Below the pieces are notes generated by a model, which was not told where the DNA came from, ran no database searches, and was given only the letters and a program-made list of their open reading frames with translations. 64,000 nt of DNA from Occallatibacter savannae. GTDB lineage: Bacteria; Acidobacteriota; Terriglobia; Terriglobales; Acidobacteriaceae. A program made the translations under genes and the position numbers. Positions 48,844-57,870 of this stretch are shown piece by piece. The stretch lies in assembly GCF_003131205.1 (NCBI RefSeq), contig NZ_QFFY01000001.1, positions 62,001 through 126,000 of the forward strand, written 5' to 3'. Position 1 is the stretch's first letter. Every line of letters starts with the position of its first letter.

Positions 48844-50088
48844 ATGTGGAGACGCTGGCGAAACCGGATACTGCTGTTTGCGGCCATTCTTGGCCCCGGA
48901 TTTATTACAGCCAACGTCGATAACGACTCGGGCGGAATCCTCACCTACTCCCAGGCAGGCGCGCAGTACGGCTACACGCTGCTCTGGACGATGCTTCCCA
49001 TCACTGTTGCGCTGATCGTGGTGCAGGAGATGTGCGCCCGGATGGGCGTTGTGACGGGCAAGGGACTCAGCGATCTGATCCGCGAAGAGTTCGGGCTTCG
49101 GCTTACGTTTGTGCTCATGATCCTGCTGGTCGTGGTGAACTACACGAACGTCGTGACGGAGTTCATCGGCATAACGGGGTCGCTCCATCTCTTTCACGTG
49201 ACGAAATTCGCCAGCGTGCCCATTTGCGCCGCGCTTGTCTGGCTCATGGTGGTGAAAGGGAATTACAAGAGCACCGAAAAGATCTTCCTGGTTGCGTCGG
49301 TCGTTTACATCGCCTACATCTTCGCCGGCGTCCTCAGCCAGCCCAGCTGGCACGATGCGCTGCTGGCCACCATTCAACTGCCCGCGAAATCTGTCTGGAG
49401 CAATGGCGACTATATCTACACGGCGATTGCCATCGTAGGCACGACGATCGCGCCGTGGATGCAGTTCTACCTGCAGTCGTCGGTGGTGGAGAAGGGGATC
49501 CGGGTCAAGGATTATCCCGCGTCGCGGCTTGACGTCATTGTCGGCAGCTTCTTCACGGACATCGTGGCGTGGTTCATCGTGGTGGCTTGCGCGGCGACAC
49601 TGTTCGTGCACGGAATGGGCGCGATTACGGTGGCCTCGGATGCGGCCGAGGCGATGAAGCCGCTGGCGGGGGACTACGCGTTCCTTCTATTCGCGTTCGG
49701 CCTGTTCAATGCGTCCGTGTTTGCGGCGTCGATCCTGCCGCTCTCAACGGCCTACACGGTATGCGAGGGCCTGGGTTTCGAGTCGGGCGTGGACAAGAGC
49801 TTCAAAGAGGCTCCGTTCTTCTATTGGCTCTACACCGGGCTGGTCGTGGGCGGCGCGGTAACGGTGCTGCTGCTGCCCGATTCCAAACTGATCAAATTCG
49901 CAATCTACTCGCAGGTGCTGAACGGAGTCCTGCTTCCGGTTGTGATCATCCTGATGCTTCTGCTCATCAATCGCAAGGATCTGATGGGAGAGCATCGGAA
50001 CTCGACGCTGTGGAACGTGATTGCGTGGGGCACCAGCATCATCGTGATAGGCATGACCGGAGCCATGCTGGTCATGCCGCACAGCTGA
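48844..50088 (+). CDS. Nramp-family metal transporter with altered metal-site residues
   Basis: Inner-membrane carrier of 414 residues with about eleven helices. Membership is clear from G-P-G-F-I-T in TM1 and the overall helix pattern, but the DPGN motif of TM1 is replaced by D26-N-D-S-G-G and the TM6 metal-binding Met-Pro-His by A203-P-W. Met-to-Ala change removes the ligand that favours Mn/Fe. The layout resembles the Nramp-related magnesium group or another divergent clade. The start ATG 48844 has only a distant AGG upstream. No Mn riboswitch is recognised before it. Confidence 0.88.
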   Translation: MWRRWRNRILLFAAILGPGFITANVDNDSGGILTYSQAGAQYGYTLLWTMLPITVALIVVQEMCARMGVVTGKGLSDLIREEFGLRLTFVLMILLVVVNYTNVVTEFIGITGSLHLFHVTKFASVPICAALVWLMVVKGNYKSTEKIFLVASVVYIAYIFAGVLSQPSWHDALLATIQLPAKSVWSNGDYIYTAIAIVGTTIAPWMQFYLQSSVVEKGIRVKDYPASRLDVIVGSFFTDIVAWFIVVACAATLFVHGMGAITVASDAAEAMKPLAGDYAFLLFAFGLFNASVFAASILPLSTAYTVCEGLGFESGVDKSFKEAPFFYWLYTGLVVGGAVTVLLLPDSKLIKFAIYSQVLNGVLLPVVIILMLLLINRKDLMGEHRNSTLWNVIAWGTSIIVIGMTGAMLVMPHS

Positions 50089-50131
50089 TTCGACAGCTGC
50101 ACGGGACTGGATGCGAGATCGGAGTGAGCTG

Positions 50132-51163
50132 ATGACAACGGTTCTGGTGACGGGCGGATCTGGGTTCATTGCAAGCCACACGATGCTGCAGCTGCTGGCT
50201 GCGGGGTACAGGGTGCGCACGACGGTGCGGAACCTGAGCCGCGAGGCGGATGTACGAGCGATGCTGCGGAACGGCGGAGCGGAGCCGGGCGAGCAGCTCT
50301 CGTTTGTGGCTGCGGACCTGATGAGTGATACGGGCTGGCCGGCGGCGGTTGCGGGTTGCGAGTATGTGCTGCACATCGCCTCGCCGTTTCCATCGCAGAT
50401 TCCCAAAGACGAGAACGAGCTGATCGTTCCGGCGCGCGAGGGAGCGTTGCGGGTGTTGCGCGCATCGCGCGATGCGGGCGTCAAGCGGGTGGTGCTGACG
50501 TCCTCATTCGCAGCAATTGGATACGGACATCCGGAGCGGCAGGAAGTCTTCACCGAGAAGGACTGGACCATTCCGAACGGTGCGGACGTGATGCCTTATA
50601 CCAAGTCCAAGACACTGGCCGAGCGGGCCGCCTGGGACTTTATTGATCGCGAAGGCGCGGGCCTGGAACTGGCCGCGGTGAATCCGGTGGGCGTCTTCGG
50701 GCCGGTGCTGGGGCCCGACTATGCGACTTCCATCATGCTGGTCGAGAAGATGCTGAATGGCGCGCTGCCGGGCGTGCCGCGGATGAGCTTCGGCGTGGTG
50801 GATGTGCGGGACGTTGCGGATCTGCATCTGCGCGCGATGACGGATCCCGCGGCGAAGAGCGAGCGATTCCTTGCCGTAGCCGGCGACTTCATGTGGCTGA
50901 TCGAGATTGCCTGCGCGCTGAAGGAGCGCATGGGCGAGCACGCGCGACGAGTTCCGACGCGGCAGCTGCCCGACTGGATGGTGCGGCTTGCGCGCTTCAA
51001 AGATCCGGCGGTGAAGCAAATCATTCCGGAACTGGGCAAATGGAAGAACGCAACGAGCGAGAAGGCACAACGCGTGCTGGGCTGGAAACCGAGGTCGCGA
51101 GAGGACAGCGTGGTGGCGACGGGAGAGAGCCTGGTGAAGTTGGGGCTGGTGAAGAGATCGTGA
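50132..51163 (+). CDS. NAD(P)-dependent epimerase/reductase (dihydroflavonol-reductase-like)
   Basis: Extended short-chain dehydrogenase of 343 residues. N-terminal T-G-G-S-G-F-I-A-S-H loop binds NAD(P), and Y-T-K-S-K (near residue 156) provides the Tyr-Lys catalytic pair. The closest pattern is the aldehyde/cinnamoyl-CoA/dihydroflavonol-reductase group, which reduces carbonyls in detoxification. ATG 50132 has GGAG seven bases upstream. A heptad array begins at its stop codon. Confidence 0.9.
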   Translation: MTTVLVTGGSGFIASHTMLQLLAAGYRVRTTVRNLSREADVRAMLRNGGAEPGEQLSFVAADLMSDTGWPAAVAGCEYVLHIASPFPSQIPKDENELIVPAREGALRVLRASRDAGVKRVVLTSSFAAIGYGHPERQEVFTEKDWTIPNGADVMPYTKSKTLAERAAWDFIDREGAGLELAAVNPVGVFGPVLGPDYATSIMLVEKMLNGALPGVPRMSFGVVDVRDVADLHLRAMTDPAAKSERFLAVAGDFMWLIEIACALKERMGEHARRVPTRQLPDWMVRLARFKDPAVKQIIPELGKWKNATSEKAQRVLGWKPRSREDSVVATGESLVKLGLVKRS

Positions 51164-51187
51164 GTAGCGCAAAGTGAGCAGTGAGTA
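51160..51187. repeat. Heptad repeat across the reductase stop codon
   Basis: Units GTGAGTA, GCGCAAA, GTGAGCA and GTGAGTA; the TGA stop (51161-51163) is in the first unit. The second unit is degenerate. Confidence 0.65.
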
Positions 51188-51247
51188 AAAACCAAGCGAG
51201 ATAGGGATTTCCGCAGTCCCTCAGGCTGCGCACAGCTTGGACTAAAT

Positions 51248-51688
51248 CTAGAGCAGCTTGCCGGCGGCGAGGTCCTTGATCAGGCCGCGGTCGGCGGCCA
51301 GGAAGTCGTACTCGGGGAGTTCTTCGAGCCTGACCCACTTGAGCTGGTGGAAGATCTTGTTCTCGAGTTCGCCTTCGAAAGAGGTGATCGCGTAGAACTG
51401 GAGATCGACTGCGCCGCCGTGTCGGTAGTTGTGGCGGATGTGCGTGACGTGGGGACCGATCGTCGCGCGAATTCCGAGCTCTTCATTCAGTTCGCGGGAG
51501 AGGGCCTGTTCGGGGCTTTCGCCCTGCTCGATCTTGCCCCCCGGAAACTCCCACTGCAGCGCCATCGGCTGGTCTGGGCGGCGCTGGCAGATGAGGATAA
51601 GGCCATCGCGCACGAGCAACCCGGCGACGACGAAGCGGAGGGCGGGGCCCGCAGGACGCGACTTGGGGATGGGCTGCGGGTCTTCCAC
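51248..51688 (-). CDS. Nudix hydrolase, MutT-like
   Basis: Cytosolic pyrophosphohydrolase of 146 residues. The Nudix box is complete: G-G-K-I-E-Q-G-E-S-P-E-Q-A-L-S then R-E-L-N-E-E-L-G-I, with all metal Glu present. The first part (V-V-A-G-L-L-V-R-D-G-L-I-L-I-C-Q-R-R) and W-E-F-P-G-G-K match the 8-oxo-dGTP subgroup, so oxidised nucleotide sanitising is likely. It converges with the reductase. Confidence 0.93.
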   Translation of the reverse strand: MEDPQPIPKSRPAGPALRFVVAGLLVRDGLILICQRRPDQPMALQWEFPGGKIEQGESPEQALSRELNEELGIRATIGPHVTHIRHNYRHGGAVDLQFYAITSFEGELENKIFHQLKWVRLEELPEYDFLAADRGLIKDLAAGKLL

Positions 51689-51777
51689 GCCTCTAGTGTA
51701 AATGCTGCGTTACCTGGGCGATGTGACCAGGACAACAGATCGCGCCGGCAACAGCTGCTTCGACCGGAGCGGATCGT

Positions 51778-52524
51778 TTACTCGCCGGCGACCGGAGCGG
51801 GCGCGTCTACGATCTCACTTGGCCGGAAGTAGCCCCACCCGCGTTTCGCGCATTCTTCCAGCAAACCGAGCGACGGATTCACCGGGTAGGCGTGCGCGGC
51901 AATTTCGAGCATGGCGAGGTCGTGCAGGGAGTTGCCAAAGACGGCATCGGGATGCGGCAGACCCGCGCGACGGAGAGCCGCGGCCTTGGCTGGACCGGTG
52001 GGGACATCGACGAGTTCGCTGGTGATGATGCCGTCGGCGACTCTGACTTCAGCGGCAAGAATGCGGTCTTCGGGGATGCCGAACTCGCGAACGCCCGCAG
52101 AAATCACCCATTTGTTGGTGGAACTGACGGCCCAGAGCTCGACGCTGGCGCCGCGGAGCTTTTCGACGAGCGCTGCAACTTCAGCAAAGATGCGCGGACG
52201 AACAAACTGGTTGAAGTAGCGTTCGGCGGCGGAGCGGAGTTCCTGCTCGTGGAGGCCCGCGTACATCTGAACCATGTCGCCGCAGATCTGGACTTCACTG
52301 ACCGTTCCCGCAACGTAAGCGCGATAGCGGGTGTCCATCCAGTCGGATGTGGAGCGGGAGACCAGGCCCTGGTCGATGGTCCAGACCATGAAGCCGTTGC
52401 CGGAGTCGCCACCCCAGAGAGTGCCGTCGCAGTCGAAAATGGCGACCTTGGGGGCGGATTGCAAGACGAGATGATGAAGTTGTTCAGCGGTCCAGCGGGT
52501 GAGTTCGAGTTGCGTGGCAGACAA
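51778..52524 (-). CDS. HAD-superfamily phosphatase (SerB-like subgroup)
   Basis: Cytosolic phosphatase of 248 residues with the catalytic D31-C-D33-G-T-L-W motif and the later G-N-S-L-H-D motif. The cap region lies between about residues 45 and 125 (helical), as in the phosphoserine-phosphatase-like IB subclass. Substrate unknown; a phosphorylated amino acid or sugar is possible. It ends 89 bp before the Nudix gene's start on the same strand. Confidence 0.88.
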   Translation of the reverse strand: MSATQLELTRWTAEQLHHLVLQSAPKVAIFDCDGTLWGGDSGNGFMVWTIDQGLVSRSTSDWMDTRYRAYVAGTVSEVQICGDMVQMYAGLHEQELRSAAERYFNQFVRPRIFAEVAALVEKLRGASVELWAVSSTNKWVISAGVREFGIPEDRILAAEVRVADGIITSELVDVPTGPAKAAALRRAGLPHPDAVFGNSLHDLAMLEIAAHAYPVNPSLGLLEECAKRGWGYFRPSEIVDAPAPVAGE

Positions 52525-52632
52525 GCGAATCTGATCCTTTGTTGAAAGTGTCCAACTCTATTGTCGTCGATCACAGGGGGCTGGCGCACGGGCCGCTAGA
52601 ATGAAGGGTTATCTCTGGAGTTATGGAACGAT

Positions 52633-53118
52633 ATGAATTCGTTGTTAAAGTGCGTTGTTTTTCTGTCGTTTGTGGGCTTCACGGTTGGAGCGCAGGCGCA
52701 GTTTTCCAGCCCGGCCTCGGCGCCGCTAAGCGCCAGCACCGTTCCGCAGGCGCAGCAGATGCAGCCTGCTGAGTTGGTGACGCTGCTGAAGACGGATGGC
52801 GCGGAGCGGCCAGTGGTGCTGCAGGTGGGTTCGCGAGTCATGTTCCAGCAGGCGCATATTCCGGGCTCGAAATTTGCCGGGCCGGGATCGCAGCCGAGCG
52901 GGCTGGCGCTGTTGAAGAAGGTCACCGGGCCCATAAAGAAGGATCAGCTGATCGTGATCTATTGCGGCTGCTGCCCGTGGGGAAGGTGCCCGAACATCGG
53001 CCCCGCATACAAGCAGTTGCACGATCTGGGGTTCACGAATGTGAAGGCGCTTTACCTGGCGAACAACTTCGGGGACGACTGGGCGAGCAAGGGCTACCCA
53101 ACAGACCGCGGGGAGTAG
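52633..53118 (+). CDS. Secreted rhodanese-like protein with a Cys-rich loop
   Basis: Exported protein of 161 residues with a signal peptide ending A-Q-A-Q (residues 20-23). The rhodanese fold ends with V-I-Y-C111-G-C113-C114-P-W-G-R-C119-P, where C111 is at the sulfur-carrying position and three more Cys lie in the active loop. This extra Cys content is odd for the family. The TlpA gene starts 12 bp after, so a role in periplasmic sulfur or redox transfer is suggested. Confidence 0.85.
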   Translation: MNSLLKCVVFLSFVGFTVGAQAQFSSPASAPLSASTVPQAQQMQPAELVTLLKTDGAERPVVLQVGSRVMFQQAHIPGSKFAGPGSQPSGLALLKKVTGPIKKDQLIVIYCGCCPWGRCPNIGPAYKQLHDLGFTNVKALYLANNFGDDWASKGYPTDRGE

Positions 53119-53130
53119 GTTCACGGAACG

Positions 53131-53643
53131 ATGCGGCGCCTTGCGGCATTGCTGGTATGCGGGATGATGGGTGGGTTGTGTGCGGGATCGGCGCAGCCGG
53201 CGACGGATCTGGTGCACAAGCCGGCTCCGCAATTCGTGCGGACGGGTCTGACCGGGAAGCAGGTCGACCTCAAAAGTTATCGAGGCAAGGTGGTTCTGCT
53301 CAACTTCTGGGCCACGTGGTGCGCGCCGTGCCAGGTGGAGTTGCCCCGATTCGAAGCGTGGCAGAAGAAGTATGGTCCGAAAGGGCTGCAGGTGCTTGCC
53401 GTTTCCATGGACGACGGAGATGCGCCGGTAAAGAGGACGGTGCGCAGGCTGCATTTGACCTACCCGGTTCTATTGGGAGACGCGAAACTCGGCGATGCTT
53501 ACGGCGGAGTACTGGGATTGCCGATCACGTTCTTGATCGATCGCAAGGGAACCATTGTGGCGAAGATCAAAGGCGAGGCGGATCTCAAGCAACTGGAGTC
53601 GCGGGTGAAGGCACTTCTCGACGAGTCACCCGAAACGCGTTGA
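53131..53643 (+). CDS. TlpA-like thioredoxin, periplasmic
   Basis: Exported thioredoxin of 170 residues. A signal peptide (residues about 1-21) is followed by a fold with catalytic W-C64-A-P-C67, preceded by the typical A-T of TlpA/ResA, and the cis-Pro in G-L-P-I-T-F. It reduces disulfides or haem-handling proteins. It is coupled by distance to the rhodanese, so the two may form a redox/sulfur pair. Confidence 0.92.
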   Translation: MRRLAALLVCGMMGGLCAGSAQPATDLVHKPAPQFVRTGLTGKQVDLKSYRGKVVLLNFWATWCAPCQVELPRFEAWQKKYGPKGLQVLAVSMDDGDAPVKRTVRRLHLTYPVLLGDAKLGDAYGGVLGLPITFLIDRKGTIVAKIKGEADLKQLESRVKALLDESPETR

Positions 53644-53726
53644 CGAACTTGATGCCTTGATGAACGAGGTTCAACGAGTCTGTGCGCGGCAGGAACTCAC
53701 GTTCCTCTGCAGGGATAATCGAACGT

Positions 53727-54797
53727 GTGGGCACGGAAAGCAACCTCGTTCTGCTGAAGGACTATCAAGCTTATCTGCGCGTTGAGAAGGGGTTGCGGCC
53801 GCTCACCTGCGAGGCTTACGACGGAGATCTGAAGACGTTTGCCGAGTTTCTTGAAGGCCGGCAGGGCGTCCTGGTCACCGCGACGCAGCAGGATGTCGCT
53901 GCGTTCCTGGAACACCTGCGAACGCACTCCATCGACTCGCGAAGCGCCGCGCGAAAGCTGAGCTGCCTGCGCGGCTTCTATAAATGGCTGCTGCTCGATC
54001 GCCGCATCCATCACGACCCCACCGTGAACATCGAGTCTCCGAAGGCATGGAAGGTCCTGCCAAAGTCGCTGCCGGAGCCGGAAGTCGCGGAGATGCTGGA
54101 GCGCGCGGCCATGACGGCCGAGCATCCCCAGGCCCAGGCGACTGCGCTGCGCGATAGGGCGATTCTGGAACTGCTTTATGCCGGCGGATTGCGCGTTTCC
54201 GAGATAACAGGACTGGGTACTGGCGACCTCGCGCTCGACGCAGGCCGCGTGCTTGTACGAGGGAAGGGTGACAAGGAGCGCATTGTGCCGCTGGGGCGCT
54301 CAGCCGTGGAGGCGCTCGAGGAGTATCTGCGGACAGGACGGCCGCATCTCGCGCGCATCAGCACGAAGCGCAAAACAAATCCGGCTGGACACGATGCAAC
54401 GCGATTGTTCTTATCGCTGCGCGGGATGCCGCTGACCCGGCAATGGGTGTGGCACCTAGTGAAAATGAGCAACAAGGATGCGAGCCCGCACAAGCTCCGC
54501 CACAGCTGCGCAACGCATATGGTCGAGCACGGGGCAGACCTGCGCAGCGTACAGGTCATGCTGGGACATGCAGACATTTCGACCACGCAGGTGTATACGC
54601 ACCTGGCGCTGGGGCGATTGAAACAGGTGCATCGCGAACATCATCCGCGGGCCAAGGCGCGGGCGCAGGAAAACTCCGCCGATCCCGGGACAACGTCGCC
54701 CGCGAACGGGTTGAGAGTCATTCGTGGCGGCAAAGACCGCCAACGCGAGTTGAAGACGCCCGATGGGCTCATTCCTGACACGGGAGAGCCGGCGTGA
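53727..54797 (+). CDS. XerC/XerD-like tyrosine recombinase 1
   Basis: Site-specific recombinase of 356 residues. The core-binding domain (about 5-95) is followed by a catalytic domain with all active residues: R156 in G-G-L-R-V-S-E, K180 in G-K-G-D-K, H255-K-L-R258, H281 and the nucleophile Y290. Relatives resolve chromosome dimers at dif. A C-terminal extension of about 50 basic residues is unusual. GTG 53727 is used; the frame is open to a GTG at 53682. Its stop overlaps the start of recombinase 2 (GTGA). Confidence 0.92.
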   Translation: MGTESNLVLLKDYQAYLRVEKGLRPLTCEAYDGDLKTFAEFLEGRQGVLVTATQQDVAAFLEHLRTHSIDSRSAARKLSCLRGFYKWLLLDRRIHHDPTVNIESPKAWKVLPKSLPEPEVAEMLERAAMTAEHPQAQATALRDRAILELLYAGGLRVSEITGLGTGDLALDAGRVLVRGKGDKERIVPLGRSAVEALEEYLRTGRPHLARISTKRKTNPAGHDATRLFLSLRGMPLTRQWVWHLVKMSNKDASPHKLRHSCATHMVEHGADLRSVQVMLGHADISTTQVYTHLALGRLKQVHREHHPRAKARAQENSADPGTTSPANGLRVIRGGKDRQRELKTPDGLIPDTGEPA

Positions 54798-55792
54798 TTC
54801 GATCCGATGCCGAGATCGAGGAAGACGCAGAGCAGCAGGCCCCTCCGCCTTTAGCTGGATTGGTCGATGAGTATCTACGCGTTCTTGCGAACGAGCGCGG
54901 ATCCTCGGCGCATACGTTGCGTGCCTATCAGCGGGAGCTGATGAATTTCGCGAGCCACATGGGGGCTCGGCACGCGGCGATTGTGCGAGTGGATCAGATC
55001 GAGCACCTGCATATTCGCACCTATCTCGGAACACTGCTCGAGCGCGGATTGTCAAAAGCGTCCACCGCGCGAGCGCTTGCCGCGATTCGAAGCTGGTTCA
55101 AGTGGCTGGCGCGGGCCGGACACGTGGAGCAGAATGTCGCCTCCCTTGTAGCGACGCCCAAGCTGCCGAAACACCTTCCGCGCGTGCCCTCGATCGAGCA
55201 GATGAACCGCGTTGTCGACAACGTGGACGACGATGCCGCGAGCTGGCCGGCACGGGACAAAGCAATCCTTGAGCTGCTTTATGGCTGCGGCATTCGTAAT
55301 GCAGAGCTGACGGGCTTGAACATCGCCGATATTCACTGGGGGAACGACGCGATTCTCGTTCGAGGCAAGGGGCAGAAGCAACGGCTGATTCCGCTGGGAG
55401 ATGCAGCCGCGCAGGCGCTGCGGGCCTATCTGGCGGAAAGATCGGCGCGCCTCAAGGCAAAGTTCGCAAATGTACGTGCCGAAACTCCGGCGCTGTTCCT
55501 GAGCCTTCAGCTACGCGGGGTAGGGAAGCCCGCCGGCGAAGGACGCCTGACAACGCGAAGCGTCGGCAGAATCGTAAAGCGGGTTGCGATTCTGCGAGGG
55601 CTTTCCGCGGATGTGCACCCGCATACGCTGCGTCACGCTTTTGGCACGCACTTGCTGGAAGAAGGCGCAGATCTCAGGGCTATCCAGGAATTGCTGGGAC
55701 ACGAGCGCCTGTCGACTACACAGCGGTATACCCAGCTCACGACCGCGCAGTTGGAAGCGGTGTACGACAAGACCCACCCCCGGGCACGCTGA
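54794..55792 (+). CDS. XerC/XerD-like tyrosine recombinase 2
   Basis: A 332-residue partner with an acidic N-terminus (E-I-E-E-D-A-E-Q), then the complete catalytic set R168, K192, H277, R280, H303 and Y312. Length and domain order match XerC/D. It overlaps the first recombinase by four bases and is surely cotranscribed. Two adjacent Xer genes suggest that both chromosomal resolvases are made from one operon. No dif-like site was recognised nearby. The stop is followed by heptads. Confidence 0.93.
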   Translation: MIRSDAEIEEDAEQQAPPPLAGLVDEYLRVLANERGSSAHTLRAYQRELMNFASHMGARHAAIVRVDQIEHLHIRTYLGTLLERGLSKASTARALAAIRSWFKWLARAGHVEQNVASLVATPKLPKHLPRVPSIEQMNRVVDNVDDDAASWPARDKAILELLYGCGIRNAELTGLNIADIHWGNDAILVRGKGQKQRLIPLGDAAAQALRAYLAERSARLKAKFANVRAETPALFLSLQLRGVGKPAGEGRLTTRSVGRIVKRVAILRGLSADVHPHTLRHAFGTHLLEEGADLRAIQELLGHERLSTTQRYTQLTTAQLEAVYDKTHPRAR

Positions 55793-55794
55793 GC

Positions 55795-55822
55795 CCTCAG
55801 TCCTCAGTCTTCAGTTGTCAGT
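55795..55822. repeat. Heptad repeat after the second Xer stop codon
   Basis: Units CCTCAGT, CCTCAGT, CTTCAGT and TGTCAGT, starting two bases after the stop codon. Confidence 0.8.
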
Positions 55823-55868
55823 TTGAGCCGATACACCTTCAGCGGTGTTATTTGGATGCAAGCCGATT

Positions 55869-55897
55869 CCCAGGTCTCCATTTACGGGAGAACTGGG
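55869..55897. repeat. Palindromic repeat, CCCAGGTCTCC family
   Basis: CCCAGGTCTCC followed by GGGAGAACTGGGG, one mismatch from perfect symmetry. The same arm occurs inside the GH-D gene at 16529-16539. Confidence 0.8.
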
Positions 55898-55921
55898 GCA
55901 TCCGACTGAGTATGACGAGCC

Positions 55922-57790
55922 TTAAAAGCTGATCTTGCGCTGCGGGAACCAGGTGAGCTTGATCGTAGTGGTGGTCACGGTCTGCTGGCCGGGCAGGTAA
56001 ATCGGCGCCTTCCAGTGCTCGTAGGTGAAGTTGCCGTTGATCTCGAGGTCGCTGCGAAGGCGCTTCACAGCCTGGAAGCTCACGTCATTGAGCGTCGTTC
56101 CGCCCTGGATGTAGGTCCCCGTAGTGGGATCGATCTCCGTGGTTGAGCCGGGGATGAAGTCCTTAGCGACTTTATGATGGCGTACGCTTACCTGAATAGA
56201 TTCGTCGCCGGAGAGGTGCCAGGTGATCCACGCCTGCCCGCCTTTGCCCTCGCGGCCGACCCAGTCCCCCATCATCTGGCCATTGTTGGTGTACCCGTTC
56301 TTCTGAAGATATTCCCAGTACATGAAGCGGCCGCCGTTGCTGGTGCGAATCGGCGGATCGGTGTAGACGCCTTCCGCGCGCAGGTCGAGTTTCGGTATGC
56401 CGGGTAGATGGGATAGATAGAATCCCGGACGCCAGCTTGCTCGGCGCGGAGCGTCGATCGGCGAGACGTCGTCGTGGACTTCGCCATCGGCATAGAGAGT
56501 CAGCCAGTGGCGCATGTAAGGAAGCCGGTAGGAAAAATCGAACGAACCGAAGCGCGCTCCGGGATCATTACGCCCAAGCTTGTCGCCGTTCGTCGGAGAC
56601 GCAAGACTGAAGAAGCTCTTCAGGAAGGTGTGCAGCGTGATCGGCCCATGGCCTTTGCCTCCCCAGATCGCCGAGCGCTCGAACCCGAACTCGAGGTTCT
56701 CTGTGGGACGAAAGCTGATCTTCTCGATGTGCATCCAGGGGTTGCCGGGTGTGATGACGTTCGGTTGACCGGGGCCCGGATAAGCAGGATTAGGAACGTA
56801 CGTGTGGCCGTGCAGTCCGCCTACCACGAACTCGTAGCGGAAGGGGCCGGTGATGTAAGAAAGGCCCGGTACGTGAAGAGGCTCGACACGATTGATGCGG
56901 AACGAGTAGAAATTCTCGGCATTGTTTGAGAAGGCGAAGCCGCCCCCGAGCCCAGGTCCAAGCCAGTCATCCTGCTTGCCGAGCGAGATCTCGTGATTGA
57001 GGAACCGGGTAGACACGTAAGCCTCGAGAAAACGAGCGCGCGTTGTCGTGCCGATGGGGCCCTGCGGTATGGTGGCCTGCGGATAGATCCGGAGCGTATT
57101 CGGATCAGTGGGGATTCCATCGACAGCAGAAAGAACCTGCGCAAGCCCGGAGGAGTAACCAGCTGCGGAAGGGGCTCCCTGAAACTCGCCCCGTGCATAG
57201 ACCAGGAACCGGCCTGCGGATGCATAGCCGCTCAGGCCCGTGTAGTTGTTGATCCCGTTTTCGAAGGGGCGCCCATAGTCGTTGATGATGCTCGAGCCGA
57301 GGTGGAAGCTATCGTGCAGCGGTGTTCCGGAGATTGCACGCACAGCGCTGTAGGCCGACTCGATGCGCACGTGACCCTGAAAGACGCCGCAGGGTCCGCT
57401 CATGTCGGGGTGGAGTTCGCGATCGACTGCGTCGTAAATCTGCTGTGCTTCAGAGCTAGTTGCATCGCCGTAGTCTTCAGCGTCGGAGATGCGCGCGCTG
57501 ACCTCTTCGAGCATTCCCTCGATACTGGAGCGGGTCCATGGACGCATGCCGAGGTAGACCGTGTCGAGATAGCCAAGGCCATAGAGGCGCATTACGGCGG
57601 GATAGATCCAGCTGTCCACTGGAATGTAGGGCGAGTCGAGCGTTGCGGGCTCGCATACGGGGATGGGGCGGCTTGTATCGGGCAGTGCCTGCGCTGAAGC
57701 CTCGTGCGAGAACGGACTTGAGACAAGGATTCCTATCGAAAACACTGCCGAAAATACAGCAGCAAGCACTCCGCGACTGCTAACGCTCAT
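55922..57790 (-). CDS. Wzi-like capsule-assembly outer-membrane protein
   Basis: Outer-membrane beta-barrel of 622 residues with an N-terminal signal peptide (about 1-34). The Wzi pattern is present: V-D-S-W-I-Y-P-A-V-M-R-L, H-E-I-S-L-G-K-Q-D-D-W-L-G-P-G and an aromatic barrel to the end (W-F-P-Q-R-K-I-S-F). Wzi proteins help attach capsule polysaccharide. It has no capsule genes around it here; it is downstream of an E1-like gene and argJ on the same strand. Confidence 0.85.
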   Translation of the reverse strand: MSVSSRGVLAAVFSAVFSIGILVSSPFSHEASAQALPDTSRPIPVCEPATLDSPYIPVDSWIYPAVMRLYGLGYLDTVYLGMRPWTRSSIEGMLEEVSARISDAEDYGDATSSEAQQIYDAVDRELHPDMSGPCGVFQGHVRIESAYSAVRAISGTPLHDSFHLGSSIINDYGRPFENGINNYTGLSGYASAGRFLVYARGEFQGAPSAAGYSSGLAQVLSAVDGIPTDPNTLRIYPQATIPQGPIGTTTRARFLEAYVSTRFLNHEISLGKQDDWLGPGLGGGFAFSNNAENFYSFRINRVEPLHVPGLSYITGPFRYEFVVGGLHGHTYVPNPAYPGPGQPNVITPGNPWMHIEKISFRPTENLEFGFERSAIWGGKGHGPITLHTFLKSFFSLASPTNGDKLGRNDPGARFGSFDFSYRLPYMRHWLTLYADGEVHDDVSPIDAPRRASWRPGFYLSHLPGIPKLDLRAEGVYTDPPIRTSNGGRFMYWEYLQKNGYTNNGQMMGDWVGREGKGGQAWITWHLSGDESIQVSVRHHKVAKDFIPGSTTEIDPTTGTYIQGGTTLNDVSFQAVKRLRSDLEINGNFTYEHWKAPIYLPGQQTVTTTTIKLTWFPQRKISF

Positions 57791-57870
57791 GGTTTCACTT
57801 TATCATTCGAGTTGGTCCGAAGCGCATCGAGCCATGAACAGGGTATGAGGCCCAAATATGTTGTTTTGGA

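Noticed and set aside
55793..55921. dif site beside the Xer genes
   Set aside because: No 28-bp near-palindrome with AT-rich inner arms; only heptads and a GC-rich palindrome are present.
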